64,000 bases of DNA from Homarus americanus (GCF_018991925.1 NW_024753848.1:646004-710003); one strand, 5' to 3'. Shown: positions 10,748 to 21,059, numbered from the stretch's first letter. Numbers and translations: made by a program. The notes: a model not told the origin generated them from the letters alone.

Positions 10748-10890
10748 GGGGCCACATTCAGGTTCCGAGGGCCAGACGGGGGCCACATTCAGTCTATGAG
10801 GCCCAGACGGTCGCCACATTCAGGCTACGAGGGCCACAATCAGGCTATGAGGGCCATAGTTAGGCTATGAGGGCCACATCGGGGCCCTCT
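10748..10890. repeat. Degenerate ~20-32 bp repeat (GGGCCACATTCAGGCTATGA)
   Basis: Repeats of GAGGGCCACATTCAGGCTA; the first copies are longer because they include GGCCAGACGG. Confidence 0.8.
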
Positions 10891-10894
10891 AGAG

Positions 10895-11163
10895 TCCTAC
10901 CAGCACCACCACCTCCACCATCACTACTACCAGCACCACCACCACACACCACTACCACCACCACCACCATCACCACTACCAGCACCACCACCACCACCTC
11001 CCAGCACCACCACCTCCCACCCACCTCCACCAGCACCATCCACCTCCACCATCACCATCACCATCACCACCACCAGCACCACCACCACCACCATCACCAT
11101 CACCACCACCTCACCAGCACCACCACCATCACCACCACCAGCACCACCAGCACCACCTACAAC
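10895..11163. repeat. (CAC/CCA)n trinucleotide tract
   Basis: CACCACCAT/CAGCACCAC units. Frames give His, Thr/Pro or Gly/Val low complexity. Confidence 0.88.
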
Positions 11164-11247
11164 ACAATGAATGAACACAGGAGCTAGGGCCAGGCAGTAC
11201 ATCCAGTTTTTACCTCACACCCTTGTCTGGTCTGTGCTGGTCAGACA

Positions 11248-11350
11248 CCCCGACACACACACACACAGACACTTACAGACACTCCAGCCTCCAGACACTC
11301 CACAGACACCCCCAGACACTCCCAGATTTACAGACACTCCCAGACACCCA
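11248..11350. repeat. CAGACACTCC decamer repeat
   Basis: Short ACAGACACTCC units after a (CA)n run. The decamer is close to the repeat at 23722-24018 in complementary sense. Confidence 0.7.
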
Positions 11351-11399
11351 CGAGGGAATGGGGTGAGGAGGGTGGGTGGTGGCCCACCCTAGTGATCAC

Positions 11400-11572
11400 C
11401 TGTGTGGGCGGGAAGGTGTGTGGTGGGCAGAAGAGGGTGTGTACGTGTGTGGGTGGGCTGGGTGGGCGTTGGGTGTGGAGTGGGCGTGTGGGTGGGCATG
11501 GGTGTGTGTGTGGGCGTATGGGTGGATGTGTGGGTGGGCGTGTGTGTGGGTGGGTGGGTGGGTGTGGGTGTA
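11400..11572. repeat. GTGGGTGGGC / GTGTGTGGGCG G-rich repeat
   Basis: G/T-rich minisatellite with many GGG runs. Three overlapping open frames are Gly/Val/Trp/Cys low complexity. Confidence 0.8.
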
Positions 11573-11659
11573 ATGAATAGGGTCAGTTTAACAGCATCGG
11601 TGACCTGTATAAACTAACAAACTGCTAGTAATGACGTCACTATCTCCTATATGACGTAG

Positions 11660-12110
11660 AACACACACACACACACAAGCGAAAGTATACAGGAAGAAGG
11701 AAGGTCGCGACATGCCCTCCTTCTCCCTCCCTCCTTCTCTCCGTCCTCCTTCTCTCCTCCCTCCTCTCTCCCTCCTCCTTCCTCTCCCCCTCCCTCCTTC
11801 TCTCCTTCTCCCCTTCTCTCTCCCTCCCTCCTTCTCCTTCTCCCCACACCTCATTTTGAGAGGAGAAAAAAAAACGAGTTTATTTTGGCGGGATAATCTG
11901 TTGAGTGTGAGCAGCTCGGCGTGAGCTCAGTCCACCGACACGTGTTGTTATTTGACTTATATAGCGGGGTGCAAGACATGAGGAGGAAGAGAAGAAGGAA
12001 GGAGGAGAGGAGGAAGAGGAGGAAGGAGGAGGAGGAGGAAGGAAGAGGAGGGAGGAGGAAGAGGGGGGAGGAGGAGGATGAGGAAGGGAAGAAGAAGAAG
12101 AAAGAAGGTA
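11660..12110. repeat. Polypyrimidine tract followed by polypurine tract
   Basis: CTCCCTCCTTCT units at about 11709-11846 and AGGAGGAAGAGG units at about 11975-12107 give long pyrimidine and then purine runs on the same strand. Frames give Ser/Pro/Leu or Arg/Glu/Gly low complexity. Confidence 0.85.
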
Positions 12111-12189
12111 ATATACAGTGGACCTAACACACAATAAAATATAAATAATAATAATAATAAGAAAAAAATTAAAACATTCTACAAAAATA

Positions 12190-12310
12190 TCCACACACCC
12201 ACCCCACATCTACACCCACACACACACACCCACCCACACCCACCCACCCCACCCCACCCACCCCATCCACACCCACCCACCATCACACACACACCCCACA
12301 CACCCACGAT
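12190..12310. repeat. (CACCC)n repeat
   Basis: CACCCACCCCAC units. Confidence 0.8.
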
Positions 12311-12488
12311 CGAGTCTTACAGCAAATCCCACGCCATTTTAACCCTCCCGTCTGTCCTGTCTACACTCAACACACAGAGGCAAACAATAGACAAACACAA
12401 ACTACCGATAACAACATTAACTTGAGATCCTTAACTACTGTAACGAGTTATAACGAACTACTTATAACGAACTACACTATAACACGAG

Positions 12489-12490
<2 letters not shown>

Positions 12491-12538
<48 letters not shown>
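12491..12538. repeat. (GA)n microsatellite
   Basis: Uninterrupted GA run. Confidence 0.9.
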
Positions 12539-12541
<3 letters not shown>

Positions 12542-12613
12542 GGTTCATGACCTGACAAGGGGATGTAGTCGTTGTTGGTGGCCACCCCCCTTACCACCAC
12601 CCTCGTCACACAC

Positions 12614-12686
12614 AAACAACTACGTCATACACAAGGTCAGTTATGACGTCACAAACAAACAACTACGTCATACACAAGGTCAGTTA
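12614..12686. promoter_or_regulatory. Duplicated ~42-bp module with CRE-like and AAGGTCA motifs
   Basis: Two direct copies each hold ACGTCA (12622-12627; 12665-12670) and AAGGTCA. The first copy runs into a full TGACGTCA at 12644-12651, and a TGACGTAA follows at 12709-12716. TGACGTCA binds CREB/ATF factors, and AAGGTCA is a monomeric nuclear-receptor type site. No coding exon was found next to it, so regulatory function is inferred. Confidence 0.35.
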
Positions 12687-13011
12687 AGATTGCCACACAC
12701 ACATACTATGACGTAACAGTCAATTTTGTATATCTTTTTTTCTCTATATTCTGGTTGTTGTTTGCTCTGCTTCCTAAAGAATAGAAGAATAAGAAGGAAG
12801 AGGAATAAGAGGAGAAAGAGGTGGAGGAAGAACTCAAGGAAGAAGAATAAGAACAAGAACAAAGACCCAACACTAACCTAATCACTGGACAGGTAAACAG
12901 GTAAATAAACGATATACCTTAATCACCCCTTACAGGAGTTGGGTTATAACCACACCTGTACACACCTGATACACACACCACTGCCAAGGTACATGGCGGG
13001 CGGGTGGGGGG

Positions 13012-13150
13012 CTACTCCACACTCTTGGGTACACAACGATATACACACGGATATTCTTGGTAGTGTGGAGAGGTGAGGTACCGTGGAGGCGAGTAGTACC
13101 ACACCTTGACGCTTGGGGACCCCAGACGGTACCTACTTCGACGCTCATAT
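13012..13150 (-). CDS. Candidate 3'-terminal coding exon, unknown product
   Basis: After a possible acceptor (TTATCAG, 13157-13151) a frame runs to a TAG at 13012-13014, giving about 45 residues with varied, Tyr/Pro-rich composition (VKVWYYSPPRYLTSPHY, then YPCVYRCVPKS). This differs from the low-complexity frames around it. The pyrimidine tract before the acceptor is weak, no partner exon was found and no family was recognised. Confidence 0.2.
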
Positions 13151-13227
13151 CTGATAAGTTATTCTATAGCAGAGGACCCAGGTTACCACCTACCTCTCAT
13201 TCTTCACATCTAAATTTTGACCCTGAA

Positions 13228-13388
13228 CCAACCTAACCTAACCTAACCTAACCCAACCTAACCCAACCTACTCACCTAACCTAACCCAATCCTAACCTAA
13301 CCTAACCCAACCTAACCTAACCCAACTCTAACCTAACCTAACCTAACCTAACCTAACCTAACTCTAACTCCAACCTAACCTAACCCAT
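13228..13388. repeat. Interstitial (CCTAA)n array
   Basis: AACCT pentamers with AACCC and CTAACTCTAA variants, near-perfect over about 160 bp. Confidence 0.88.
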
Positions 13389-13439
13389 CAATGTAGTGTA
13401 ATTAAATGACAAAATAGTAAACTCCATTGAATTACCTAA

Positions 13440-13468
13440 CACACACACACACACACACATTACTACTA

Positions 13469-13520
<52 letters not shown>
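13440..13520. repeat. (AC)n microsatellite with TACTACC interruption
   Basis: Two AC runs, at about 13440-13460 and 13471-13520. Confidence 0.9.
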
Positions 13521-13521
<1 letters not shown>

Positions 13522-13705
13522 ATAATTAAACAGGTTGACTCAGTACTAATGTGGGTACACCTTGGCGTAAACACCTGCTTGATGGGGCAACACCTGTGAG
13601 TTAATAATCAAGGTGTTGCCCAGAAGAACCGGATTTCCTAAAGAAGGTTAAGATTAGGTCGCCTCCCCTATGTGATATTTATTTCACCTTGAGATTATAC
13701 TCCTT

Positions 13706-13992
13706 AATGCTAACCTAACCTAACCCAACTTAAAATAACCTTTCCTAAAATAATCTAGTTTAATCTAACAACCTAATCTAACCTAGTCTAATCTAACATT
13801 AACCTAGTCTAGTCTAATCTAACATTAACCTAGTCTAGTCTAACCTAACCTAATCTAATACTAACCTAACCTAATCTAACACTAATCTAACCTAGTCTAG
13901 TCTAACCTAACCTAATCTAATCTAACACTAATCTAACCTAGTCTAATCTAACATTAACCTAGTCTAGTCTAACCTAACCAAATCTAACCCCA
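13706..13992. repeat. Degenerate CCTAA-derived array (CTAGTCTAATCTAACATTAAC)
   Basis: CCTAA pentamers have diverged to TCTAA and CTAGT and re-amplified as longer units with core AACCTAGTCTAGTCTAA. Confidence 0.8.
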
Positions 13993-14127
13993 GGTAACAT
14001 TGGGTTAGGTTAGGTTAAGTGAGGAGAGGCCTGGCTGGGGCGGCCCTCACTGTGAGTTAAAACAAATGAGGGCGTGAAGCCGCACAGGTCCACACAAGGG
14101 ACACTTATTGATACATATAAGGCGTCT

Positions 14128-14182
<55 letters not shown>
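14128..14182. repeat. (AC)n microsatellite
   Basis: Uninterrupted AC run. Confidence 0.9.
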
Positions 14183-14185
<3 letters not shown>

Positions 14186-14589
14186 TTTGTTCACCTTCAT
14201 CTTTGTACAGTGTCTAACCTAAGTTAACCTATTCTAACACAACACAACACAACACACGGGCTGGGACACGAGTGACAGGTTTCACTGTTGGACAGGTGGC
14301 ACAAACTGTCATAATGTGACAGTGTTGGTGACACTCACTACAGCTGTCCCTCATCCCTCACACCACCAACCACTCCCTCACACCACCAACCACTCCCTCA
14401 CTCTCTCCCTCACTCTATCCCTCAAACTTATCGTCATTTTAGTTAATTGTCACTCTTTAAAACTCACGCCCAAGGTCAGTGCCACTACTGTCAAGGGGAG
14501 TGCCATTAACCGTGGGTAGTAGGGGTCACTGTCCTGGGGTGTGGCACTGTCATGGGTCAGGTCAGCCACAACACTAATGACAGATTGAA

Positions 14590-14970
14590 TCAACAGACGC
14601 GACCAGACCATCACTACACTGACACTACACTGAACACTACTGATACTACACTGACACTATATTGACACTACACTGATACTATACTGACACTATACTGTCC
14701 CCACCTCTTCAAGCTACAACCACAACAGGACCCCACCACCACTATCACCACCACCACCACTACCACCCCTACCACCATCACCACCACCACCACTACCACC
14801 ACTATCACCATCACCACCTACCACCACCACTACCACCCTATCACCATCACCACCTTCCACCACCACCACCACCACTATCACCATCACCACCCCTACCACC
14901 ACCACTATCACCATCACCACCCCTACCACCACCACTACCACCATCACCACCACCATCATATTCACTGATG
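14590..14970. repeat. ACTACACTGACACTAT repeat followed by (CCA)n tract
   Basis: ACTGACACTATA units at about 14620-14698, then ACCACCACTATCACCATC units at about 14730-14960. Reverse frames give Val/Gly low complexity. Confidence 0.85.
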
Positions 14971-14999
14971 CGTAAACACTATCCATCCACCTAACCTAA

Positions 15000-15245
15000 C
15001 CAATGTAAAATAATATATAGTGTGTGTGTGTGTGTGTGTGATAGATTGAGTGAGTGAGTGCGAGTGAGTGTGTGTGCTGTATGAACCAATGAGACTTTAA
15101 GTGACGTCAGGACCACAAACAAAGTGTGTCACATTCTTCATCTCCTTGTCCTCACCCCCCCTTCCCCCCCCCCTTCCCCCGCCTTCAAGTGACCCACCAC
15201 CACTACTCCGCACCTCTCTATGTGTGTGTGTGTGACAGTGGTCTG
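15000..15245. other. Microsatellite-rich gene-free stretch
   Basis: (GT)n and GAGT repeats at about 15019-15075, CCCCCTTCCCCC at about 15156-15181 and a short GT run at 15222-15233. Confidence 0.6.
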
Positions 15246-15246
15246 G

Positions 15247-15275
15247 GGTTAGGTTAGGTTAGGTTAGGAGGTAAG
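15247..15275. repeat. Short (TTAGG)n tract
   Basis: About five TTAGG units on the plus strand. Confidence 0.6.
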
Positions 15276-15829
15276 GTAAGGTGCGACTAGATCACATCCA
15301 ATACGGCAAGGATTAGTTAGATTAAATCAGGCTAGTTTACATTAAGTTCACTCAACTCTTTATAACAGCGTGAAGAAACACGAGACGCCAGTGTGAGAGA
15401 CGTGAAGTATGACCACCACAGTATGTAGTATATATATAAGCGTGAGGAATGAAGGGAACCACTTAGTGTGTTGGCGGAGGTGGGAGGCTGAGCACACGGT
15501 GTTGTCTGCCCAGGAAGGTGTGAATGAACCTCAGTGTTATAAAGACTACCCTAGTGTTTATTTTCACTTCTCATCCACGAGTCATAGTCTACTGGGGGCT
15601 GGTGGGTGACTATAAACATCTAGTGTCCCAAAAAAATTAGTCCTGAATACATAAAAAATCATCTAAACATCGAAAATTAAGTTGTAAACATTAGAAATTT
15701 AACTAATAAACATCTGCTGTAGGATAATATACACTGGATACGTCTACAGTTCCGTAGAGTCGGTTGTCAAGTTGTAAACATTATAAACACAGGAGAGTCC
15801 GGCGTTCCTCGAATGTTTAAGAGAGAACA
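15276..15829. other. Gene-free stretch with minor open frames
   Basis: Non-repetitive sequence with a 66-codon plus-strand frame at 15409-15609 that matches nothing recognised and lacks clear splice context. Confidence 0.4.
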
Positions 15830-15831
15830 CA

Positions 15832-15889
<58 letters not shown>

Positions 15890-16048
15890 CACTGATTGGG
15901 GGACGAGAATGGAGGAAGAGGGAGGGAGAGGAGAGGGTAAGGAGGGGGAGGGGGGGCAACAGGGAGGAGAAGAAGAGCAGGAAGGGGCGAAGAGGAGGAA
16001 GAGGGAGGAGAAAGAAGAAGAGGCATGCAACAATACAGCTAGAAGATG

Positions 16049-16142
<94 letters not shown>
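15832..16142. repeat. (AC)n - GA-rich - (GT)n block
   Basis: AC run at about 15832-15886, purine-rich GAGGAGAAG tract at 15908-16024 and a long GT run at about 16051-16142. The AC and GT runs are inverted relative to each other and could pair across the purine spacer. Confidence 0.88.
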
Positions 16143-16145
<3 letters not shown>

Positions 16146-16287
16146 TTTTAATTAAGGACGTAGGAAGAGGAGGTGGAGGAAAAGGAGGAGGATGAAGAGG
16201 AAGATTCACCTCAAGCCTCCAGTTAATATTTATATAACAATTCACAAGTGGTCTGTCTTGGCAGGTATCCAGACCTTCCTCACAGTA

Positions 16288-16378
16288 CTGGACAGAACAC
16301 TTGCTGGACAAAACACTCACTGGACAGAACACTCACTGGACAGAACACTCACTGGACAGAACACTTACTGGACAAAAC
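16288..16378. repeat. 18-bp tandem repeat (CACTCACTGGACAGAACA)
   Basis: About five copies with TTGCTGGACAAAACA variants. Confidence 0.85.
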
Positions 16379-16440
16379 ATACATCAGATATTCGGTTATA
16401 GTGTGTTAGCTGTTGTTCTTCACGTTAGCAAACACAAACT

Positions 16441-16482
16441 GAACAACAACAACAATAACAATACAGTAATAATAATAATTAA

Positions 16483-16526
<44 letters not shown>

Positions 16527-16763
16527 CAACAACAACAACAATAATAATAATAACAATAATAATAATAAAATAACAATAATAATAACAACAACAATAACAA
16601 CAACAATAATAATAATAACAATAATAATAATAAAATAACAATAATAATAACAACAATAACAACAACAATAATAATAATAACAATAATAATAATAAAATAA
16701 CAATAATAATAACAACAATAACAACAACAATAATAATAACAATAATAATAATAAAATAACAAT
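16441..16763. repeat. (AAT/AAC)n array with ~62-bp higher-order unit
   Basis: AAT and AAC triplets are organised in repeats marked by TAAAATAAC at about 16565, 16631, 16693 and 16752, a period of 59-66 bp. Frames give Tyr/Leu/Val/Cys homopolymer-like peptides only. Confidence 0.88.
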
Positions 16764-16984
16764 TAGGAGTTTATTGAAGAAATAACAACCAGACCACAAG
16801 GGGCAAAAGATTGCTTAACAAACAGTAACAATGAGTGTGTGTGTGTGTGTGCGCTCCACGGAAAGAAATATTAATCCAGGTAAGTCAGTCAGGGATGTTT
16901 CAAGTCTCTCTCTCTCTCTCGTACCAACTTTCTCATGCCTCCTACACGTGTCAGTCCACTTATTTTGTAACACACGCCAGGAAC

Positions 16985-17160
16985 CCCCACGCCACCCACG
17001 CACATTCCAGACACTTCCCACGCACCCCACGCACATCAGACACTCTCCCACGCCACCCACGCACACACCTGACACTCTCCCGCCACCCGCACGTCAGACA
17101 CTCTCCCGCCACCCACGCACGTCAGACACTCTCCCGCCACCCGCACATCCAAAGTGCCCA
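16985..17160. repeat. ~28-30 bp minisatellite (CCACCCACGCACGTCAGACACTCTCC)
   Basis: Five or six units of CACGCACxTCAGACACTCTCCCGCCACC with length variation. Confidence 0.8.
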
Positions 17161-17224
17161 CACACCCCAATCCTCCTAAGTGACCCACGACACAGCCACA
17201 CTCCTCCCTGCCATACACAGTCCA

Positions 17225-17458
17225 ACACCCTTACCTCCATGCCACCCTGCCTCACCTACCCTGCCTCATCTGTTTGCCTCATAACCTGCCTCACCCTCTG
17301 CTCTGCTACCCTGCCTCATCTGTTGCCTCATAACCCTGCCTCACCCTCTGTCTCACCTACCCTGCCTCATCTGTTGCCTCATAACCCTGCCTCACCCTGT
17401 CTCACCTACCCTGCCTCATCTGTTGCCTCATAACCCTGCCTCACCCTGCCTCACTAGG
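17225..17458. repeat. ~50-bp tandem repeat (CTACCCTGCCTCATCTGTTGCC)
   Basis: Four copies of a unit holding CTGCCTCATCTGTTGCCTC and ATAACCCTGCCTCACC. Confidence 0.85.
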
Positions 17459-17474
17459 TACTTGATCGTCACTA

Positions 17475-17755
17475 CCACCAGCAGGAGGAGGAGGAGGAAG
17501 ACCAGGAAGAAGTGGAGGGGGTGGAGAAGGAGGAAGAAGACAGAGGATTGGGAAGAAGAAATTGAGGACTGGAGGAAGAGGAGAGAGGAAGAAGGACAAG
17601 GACAAGATAACCAAGAGGAGGAAGAGGAGGGGAGGAGGAAGAGAACAGGGAAGAACTGGAGGAAGAGGAGAGAGGAAGAAGGACAAGGACAAGAAAACCA
17701 AGAGGAGGAAGAGAAGGAGGAAGAGGAGGGGAGGAGGAAGAGGAACAGGATAAAA
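17475..17755. repeat. GA-rich tract with internal ~85-bp duplication
   Basis: The block containing GGAGAGAGGAAGAAGGACAA occurs at about 17578 and 17667. Forward frames are Arg/Lys/Glu low complexity and reverse frames Leu/Pro/Ser/Phe. Confidence 0.8.
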
Positions 17756-18117
17756 ACGGTCAAAATAAACAGACGCTGTATACATTCACAGAACATTATA
17801 CACAACGCCACTAAATATACATATTACATAAATTAACAAACTAATTTACTTAATGACCACATATTAGTGACTTAATCTGTAATTTTTTTTTTTTTTACGC
17901 CAGAAACATTAAGAGATACATTATTTATATCTGTAGTACGAGCATTAAAGCTAGGAACTACTTTGCTTACATGGCGGAGGAATGCACACACACGAACCCG
18001 TAGTACTCATTTACATTGAGGTTTGATGGAGATTATGAACTTAAATTAACTTAAATATATCTATAAATAACGTCATGTCTTTGTAAATATATTAAAGGTT
18101 TATTATTAGTAAAGAAA
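17756..18117. other. AT-rich stretch 3' of the repeat-protein exon
   Basis: Mostly AT-rich with a poly-T run at about 17883-17896. If the donor at 18141 is used, the next exon of the 18.1-19.1 kb gene should lie here or further left; none was identified. Confidence 0.4.
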
Positions 18118-18133
18118 TTAAAATAAATCACTG

Positions 18134-19090
18134 TTACTTACGTTTATTAGGAGTGTTCCATTTGTTGGGTCTCTTACGTCGACGATTTCCAGTCTTGAGG
18201 GTCTTCTTGGGGGGTCTGTCGAAGGTCCTGTTATCTCGGCTGAATCTGTTGTTGGGTATCTTATTCCTTCGTCTCTTGTTGCTGCTGCTGCTACTGTCAC
18301 CTGGGGACTGCCCTCTTGTGTTGTTATCTTCATTTCTTCTTGTTTTCCTTTGGTTACCTTGGCGGCGTCTGTCTCGTGTTCTGCGCGTGTTTGTTTGATT
18401 GTGGTGATGTCTGGAGCGATGACGGCCCTCACCACGACGCTCCCTCCCTCCTCTACTGTTTACTCCACTATTTCCCTCCTCTCTAGTTTCTTCCAGCCCT
18501 CCACTATACTCCACTGTAGTTCCTGGCCCTCCACTATACTCCACTGTAGTTCCTGGCCTTCCACTATACTCCACTGTAGTTCCTGGCCCTCCACTATACT
18601 CCACTGTAGTTCCTGGCCCTCCACTATACTCCACTGTAGTTCCTGGCCCTCCACTATACTCCACTGTAGTTCCTGGCCCTCCACTATACTCCACTGTAGT
18701 TCCTGGCCCTCCACTATACTCCACTGTAGTTCCTGGCCCTCCACTATACTCCACTGTAGTTCCTGGCCCTCCACCCTCCACTATCACCCTCGATCTATAC
18801 TGTTCCCCGACAACATTCCACACACCGAGATGAACCAAACTCTTACTGGAATCACTACCGATACTCAATACACTCTTGTTCCTCTCATTATCTGCATCAC
18901 TTGTGAGGTCTGTTCTTAGCTGATGATGACCTTCCTGATGGGGGTGAGGGTGAGGGTGATAAGTGAGAGGACGGGGAGAGGAGGAAGCAGAGAGGTCAAC
19001 TTGAGGGAGAGAAGGCGAGGCGACACTCCAGCTACCAGTCAAACTCGCCACCAACAACACTACTCCCATCATCATTTTCCTCTTAATCAT
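18134..19090 (-). CDS. Predicted secreted protein with nine 10-residue repeats and a basic C-terminal region
   Basis: A 318-codon minus-strand frame starts with a signal-peptide-like N-terminus (Met-Ile-Lys-Arg-Lys, then MMMGVVLLVASLTGSWSVAS). Residues ~44-57 are His-rich. Residues ~109-198 are nine copies of PGTTVEYSGG, with one GR variant. Residues ~210-318 are very basic and Asn-rich, with dibasic or polybasic stretches (RRRKRP) that could be convertase sites. The frame stops at TAA 18134-18136, but GTAAGT begins at 18141, six bases before that codon ends, so the exon may instead splice after 18142 and continue elsewhere. A short upstream ATG frame (6 codons) precedes the chosen start. No known family was recognised; the layout would suit a pro-region of a processed secreted factor or a matrix protein. 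The DNA repeat is nearly identical copy to copy, so allele length probably varies. Confidence 0.55.
   Translation of the reverse strand: MIKRKMMMGVVLLVASLTGSWSVASPSLPQVDLSASSSPRPLTYHPHPHPHQEGHHQLRTDLTSDADNERNKSVLSIGSDSSKSLVHLGVWNVVGEQYRSRVIVEGGGPGTTVEYSGGPGTTVEYSGGPGTTVEYSGGPGTTVEYSGGPGTTVEYSGGPGTTVEYSGGPGTTVEYSGRPGTTVEYSGGPGTTVEYSGGLEETREEGNSGVNSRGGRERRGEGRHRSRHHHNQTNTRRTRDRRRQGNQRKTRRNEDNNTRGQSPGDSSSSSNKRRRNKIPNNRFSRDNRTFDRPPKKTLKTGNRRRKRPNKWNTPNKRK
18498..18774. repeat. 30-bp coding minisatellite, nine copies
   Basis: Near-identical 30-bp units (CCCTCCACTATACTCCACTG then TAGTTCCTGG on the plus strand) encode the PGTTVEYSGG repeat on the minus strand. Only one internal base change was noticed (GGCCTTCC for GGCCCTCC). 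Confidence 0.95.
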
Positions 19091-19818
19091 TTCGTCAGTT
19101 CGTTATTGTCTTCATTTTCTCTGGTTGGTCTGACGGGCGATTTAACAGAGAGTATTTTCAGACAACCATACAGGCTGTGAACTGTATACCTGGGCCTGTT
19201 GGTCTAGCCCACACGACAGTTTACAGGAGTATAGACAACCCCTGTATATTACCCTCTTGATAATCTGAACATGTGCCGGCGTCGCTCTGCATACATTCAA
19301 TACAGTTTTACAAGCGTCACTGACCTCTTTACACATACAGACAATACACACACACGCACGCACATATATACACCCCCCCCACCACCACCACCCTGACCGA
19401 CTAACCGATACAATGTCAAAGATTTTTCCCTTCACTGACAGAACGTTATGATTTGAGTCTTCGATACGTCTTCATATAAAGTGAATAACACGTATCACCT
19501 GCACCGTCCCGAAGCCTCGCTACATCACACACTCACTGTATTATCGTCACTTTTATATGGTAAGTCACTGTAGGCCGCCATGACGGGTGTTGAAGCATTC
19601 TGCCCTGGCGAGTTTGGCGTGGTTTAGGGCGGGTTTTTGTAGGGAGGTGGATTGGCGTGTTTGGCGATGATCTAGAGGTAAGTTGACTGGTTTGGTGGTT
19701 TCTTGAAGATAAGTTAGGGTGTTTGGCGCTGATCTGGTGTTTCTTGAGATAGTGGCCGTTGGCGTGTTTGGTAACGTCACAAGAAGGACAGGAAGCGTGT
19801 TTGGAGTGGAACAGCCGA

Positions 19819-19856
19819 TGACGTCACCCACGCAGCTGATAGTCCAAGATGGCGGC
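19819..19856. promoter_or_regulatory. CRE (TGACGTCA) and YY1-like (AAGATGGCGGC) site pair
   Basis: TGACGTCA lies at 19819-19826 and AAGATGGCGGC at 19846-19856, about 730-770 bp upstream of the ATG of the minus-strand repeat-protein exon. The two motif types are common in core promoters, the YY1 motif often at the start site. A 98-codon minus-strand frame begins at the YY1 motif (ATGCTGCCGCCATCTTGG) but has no recognised homology and may just be 5' leader. Promoter role is inferred. Confidence 0.4.
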
Positions 19857-19935
19857 AGCATTTAAACACACCTGTAACAAAAATAAACACAACATTACAC
19901 GGGTATGTAACTTTTTGCCGAACTTAACCACAATC

Positions 19936-20036
19936 TAACCTTAACCTAACCTAACCCGAGGTCACCTAACCTTAACTAACATAATCTAACATTAACTCAC
20001 CTTAACCTAACCTAACCCAAGCTAACCTAACCTATT
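19936..20036. repeat. Degenerate (CCTAA)n array
   Basis: CCTAA with CTTAA and ACTAA variants. Confidence 0.75.
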
Positions 20037-20099
20037 GAGTGTGACTGTTATATACCTCTGCTTGGGTCGAGGGTTAATAACACACACACACACACACAC

Positions 20100-20228
20100 G
20101 CCATGCGGATGCCCCTCATAACACCATCTGTGAGGGAATTACTGTGCCCCTCACAACACCACCTGTGAGAAAACTAGTACTCCACGTGATGCCCCTCATA
20201 ACGCCATCTGTGAGGGAGTTACTACACT
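20100..20228. repeat. Three ~50-65 bp direct repeats with CCCTCAYAAC and TGTGAG motifs
   Basis: GCCCCTCATAACACCATCTG followed by TGAGGGA recurs three times. Each copy pairs CCCTCA with TGTGAGGG and could form a small stem. Confidence 0.7.
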
Positions 20229-20364
20229 ACGTGTCTGCTGTTCAACACCTCAGCTCACATGATCTACGTGTGTAAACATTAATCTGTATGTTCACTGTAT
20301 GTTCCTTCACCTTTCTCTAATGAAGGCTTTTGTTAAACTACCAATGTATGTAATAAGTCATTTA

Positions 20365-20440
20365 TGTCCATGTATATTTTCAGCCTTCGGGCTGCAAACT
20401 TTTCAATAAACCGTTTATTATTATTATTATTATTATTACA
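20365..20440 (+). mobile_element. LINE-like 3' tail with (TTA)n, copy 3 (divergent)
   Basis: GTATATTTTCAGCCTTCGGG, then CAATAAACCGTTTATTATTA, matches the last ~60 bp and the (TTA)n tail of the elements at 5285-5713 and 30760-31163. The upstream part is not similar, so this is a diverged or truncated copy or a related family. Confidence 0.6.
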
Positions 20441-20475
20441 CACACGATGACGGAGATAATGGAAGTGACAACAGA

Positions 20476-20477
<2 letters not shown>

Positions 20478-20563
<86 letters not shown>
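20478..20563. repeat. (GA)n microsatellite
   Basis: About 85 bp of uninterrupted GA. Confidence 0.92.
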
Positions 20564-20565
<2 letters not shown>

Positions 20566-20814
20566 AGGCCATCATCACTGTGTGGGTGTGTCCTTCCCGC
20601 CCACATATCACCCAAACACACCCTCCCCACCCACTCCATACCCAAAAGAAGAGTTAGCCCATGTTTAACCTAACCAAAACCTAACCTAGACCTAAACTTA
20701 GTGGCTGTCAAGAAGTTATGGGGGGTGAGTGTACACATAGTTGATGGGGGGGGGTCACTTGTGTATCTAATTTCATTATACAAAGGAAGTGTGTGTACAT
20801 ACATTAATTAACAG

Positions 20815-20912
20815 TAAACATACATACATACACATACACACTACTCACATACACTAAAATACAATCATACATACACACACTACCTCCCTCCCCCCACACA
20901 CACACACACACA
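20815..20912. repeat. ACATACATAC / CACA simple repeat
   Basis: CATA-based tetranucleotide and CA runs. Confidence 0.7.
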
Positions 20913-21009
20913 CGTAAATCTTCAACAGTTCACTGCAGATTGTCGTCTCTTTTATTGGATGACATCATTATGTAAACAATCTCGTTGAGGGATACACTAC
21001 CACCTCCTT

Positions 21010-21012
<3 letters not shown>

Positions 21013-21059
<47 letters not shown>

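Noticed and set aside
16406..16799. 118-codon Tyr/Leu/Val homopolymer-like frames
   Set aside because: Translation of (AAT/AAC)n repeats.
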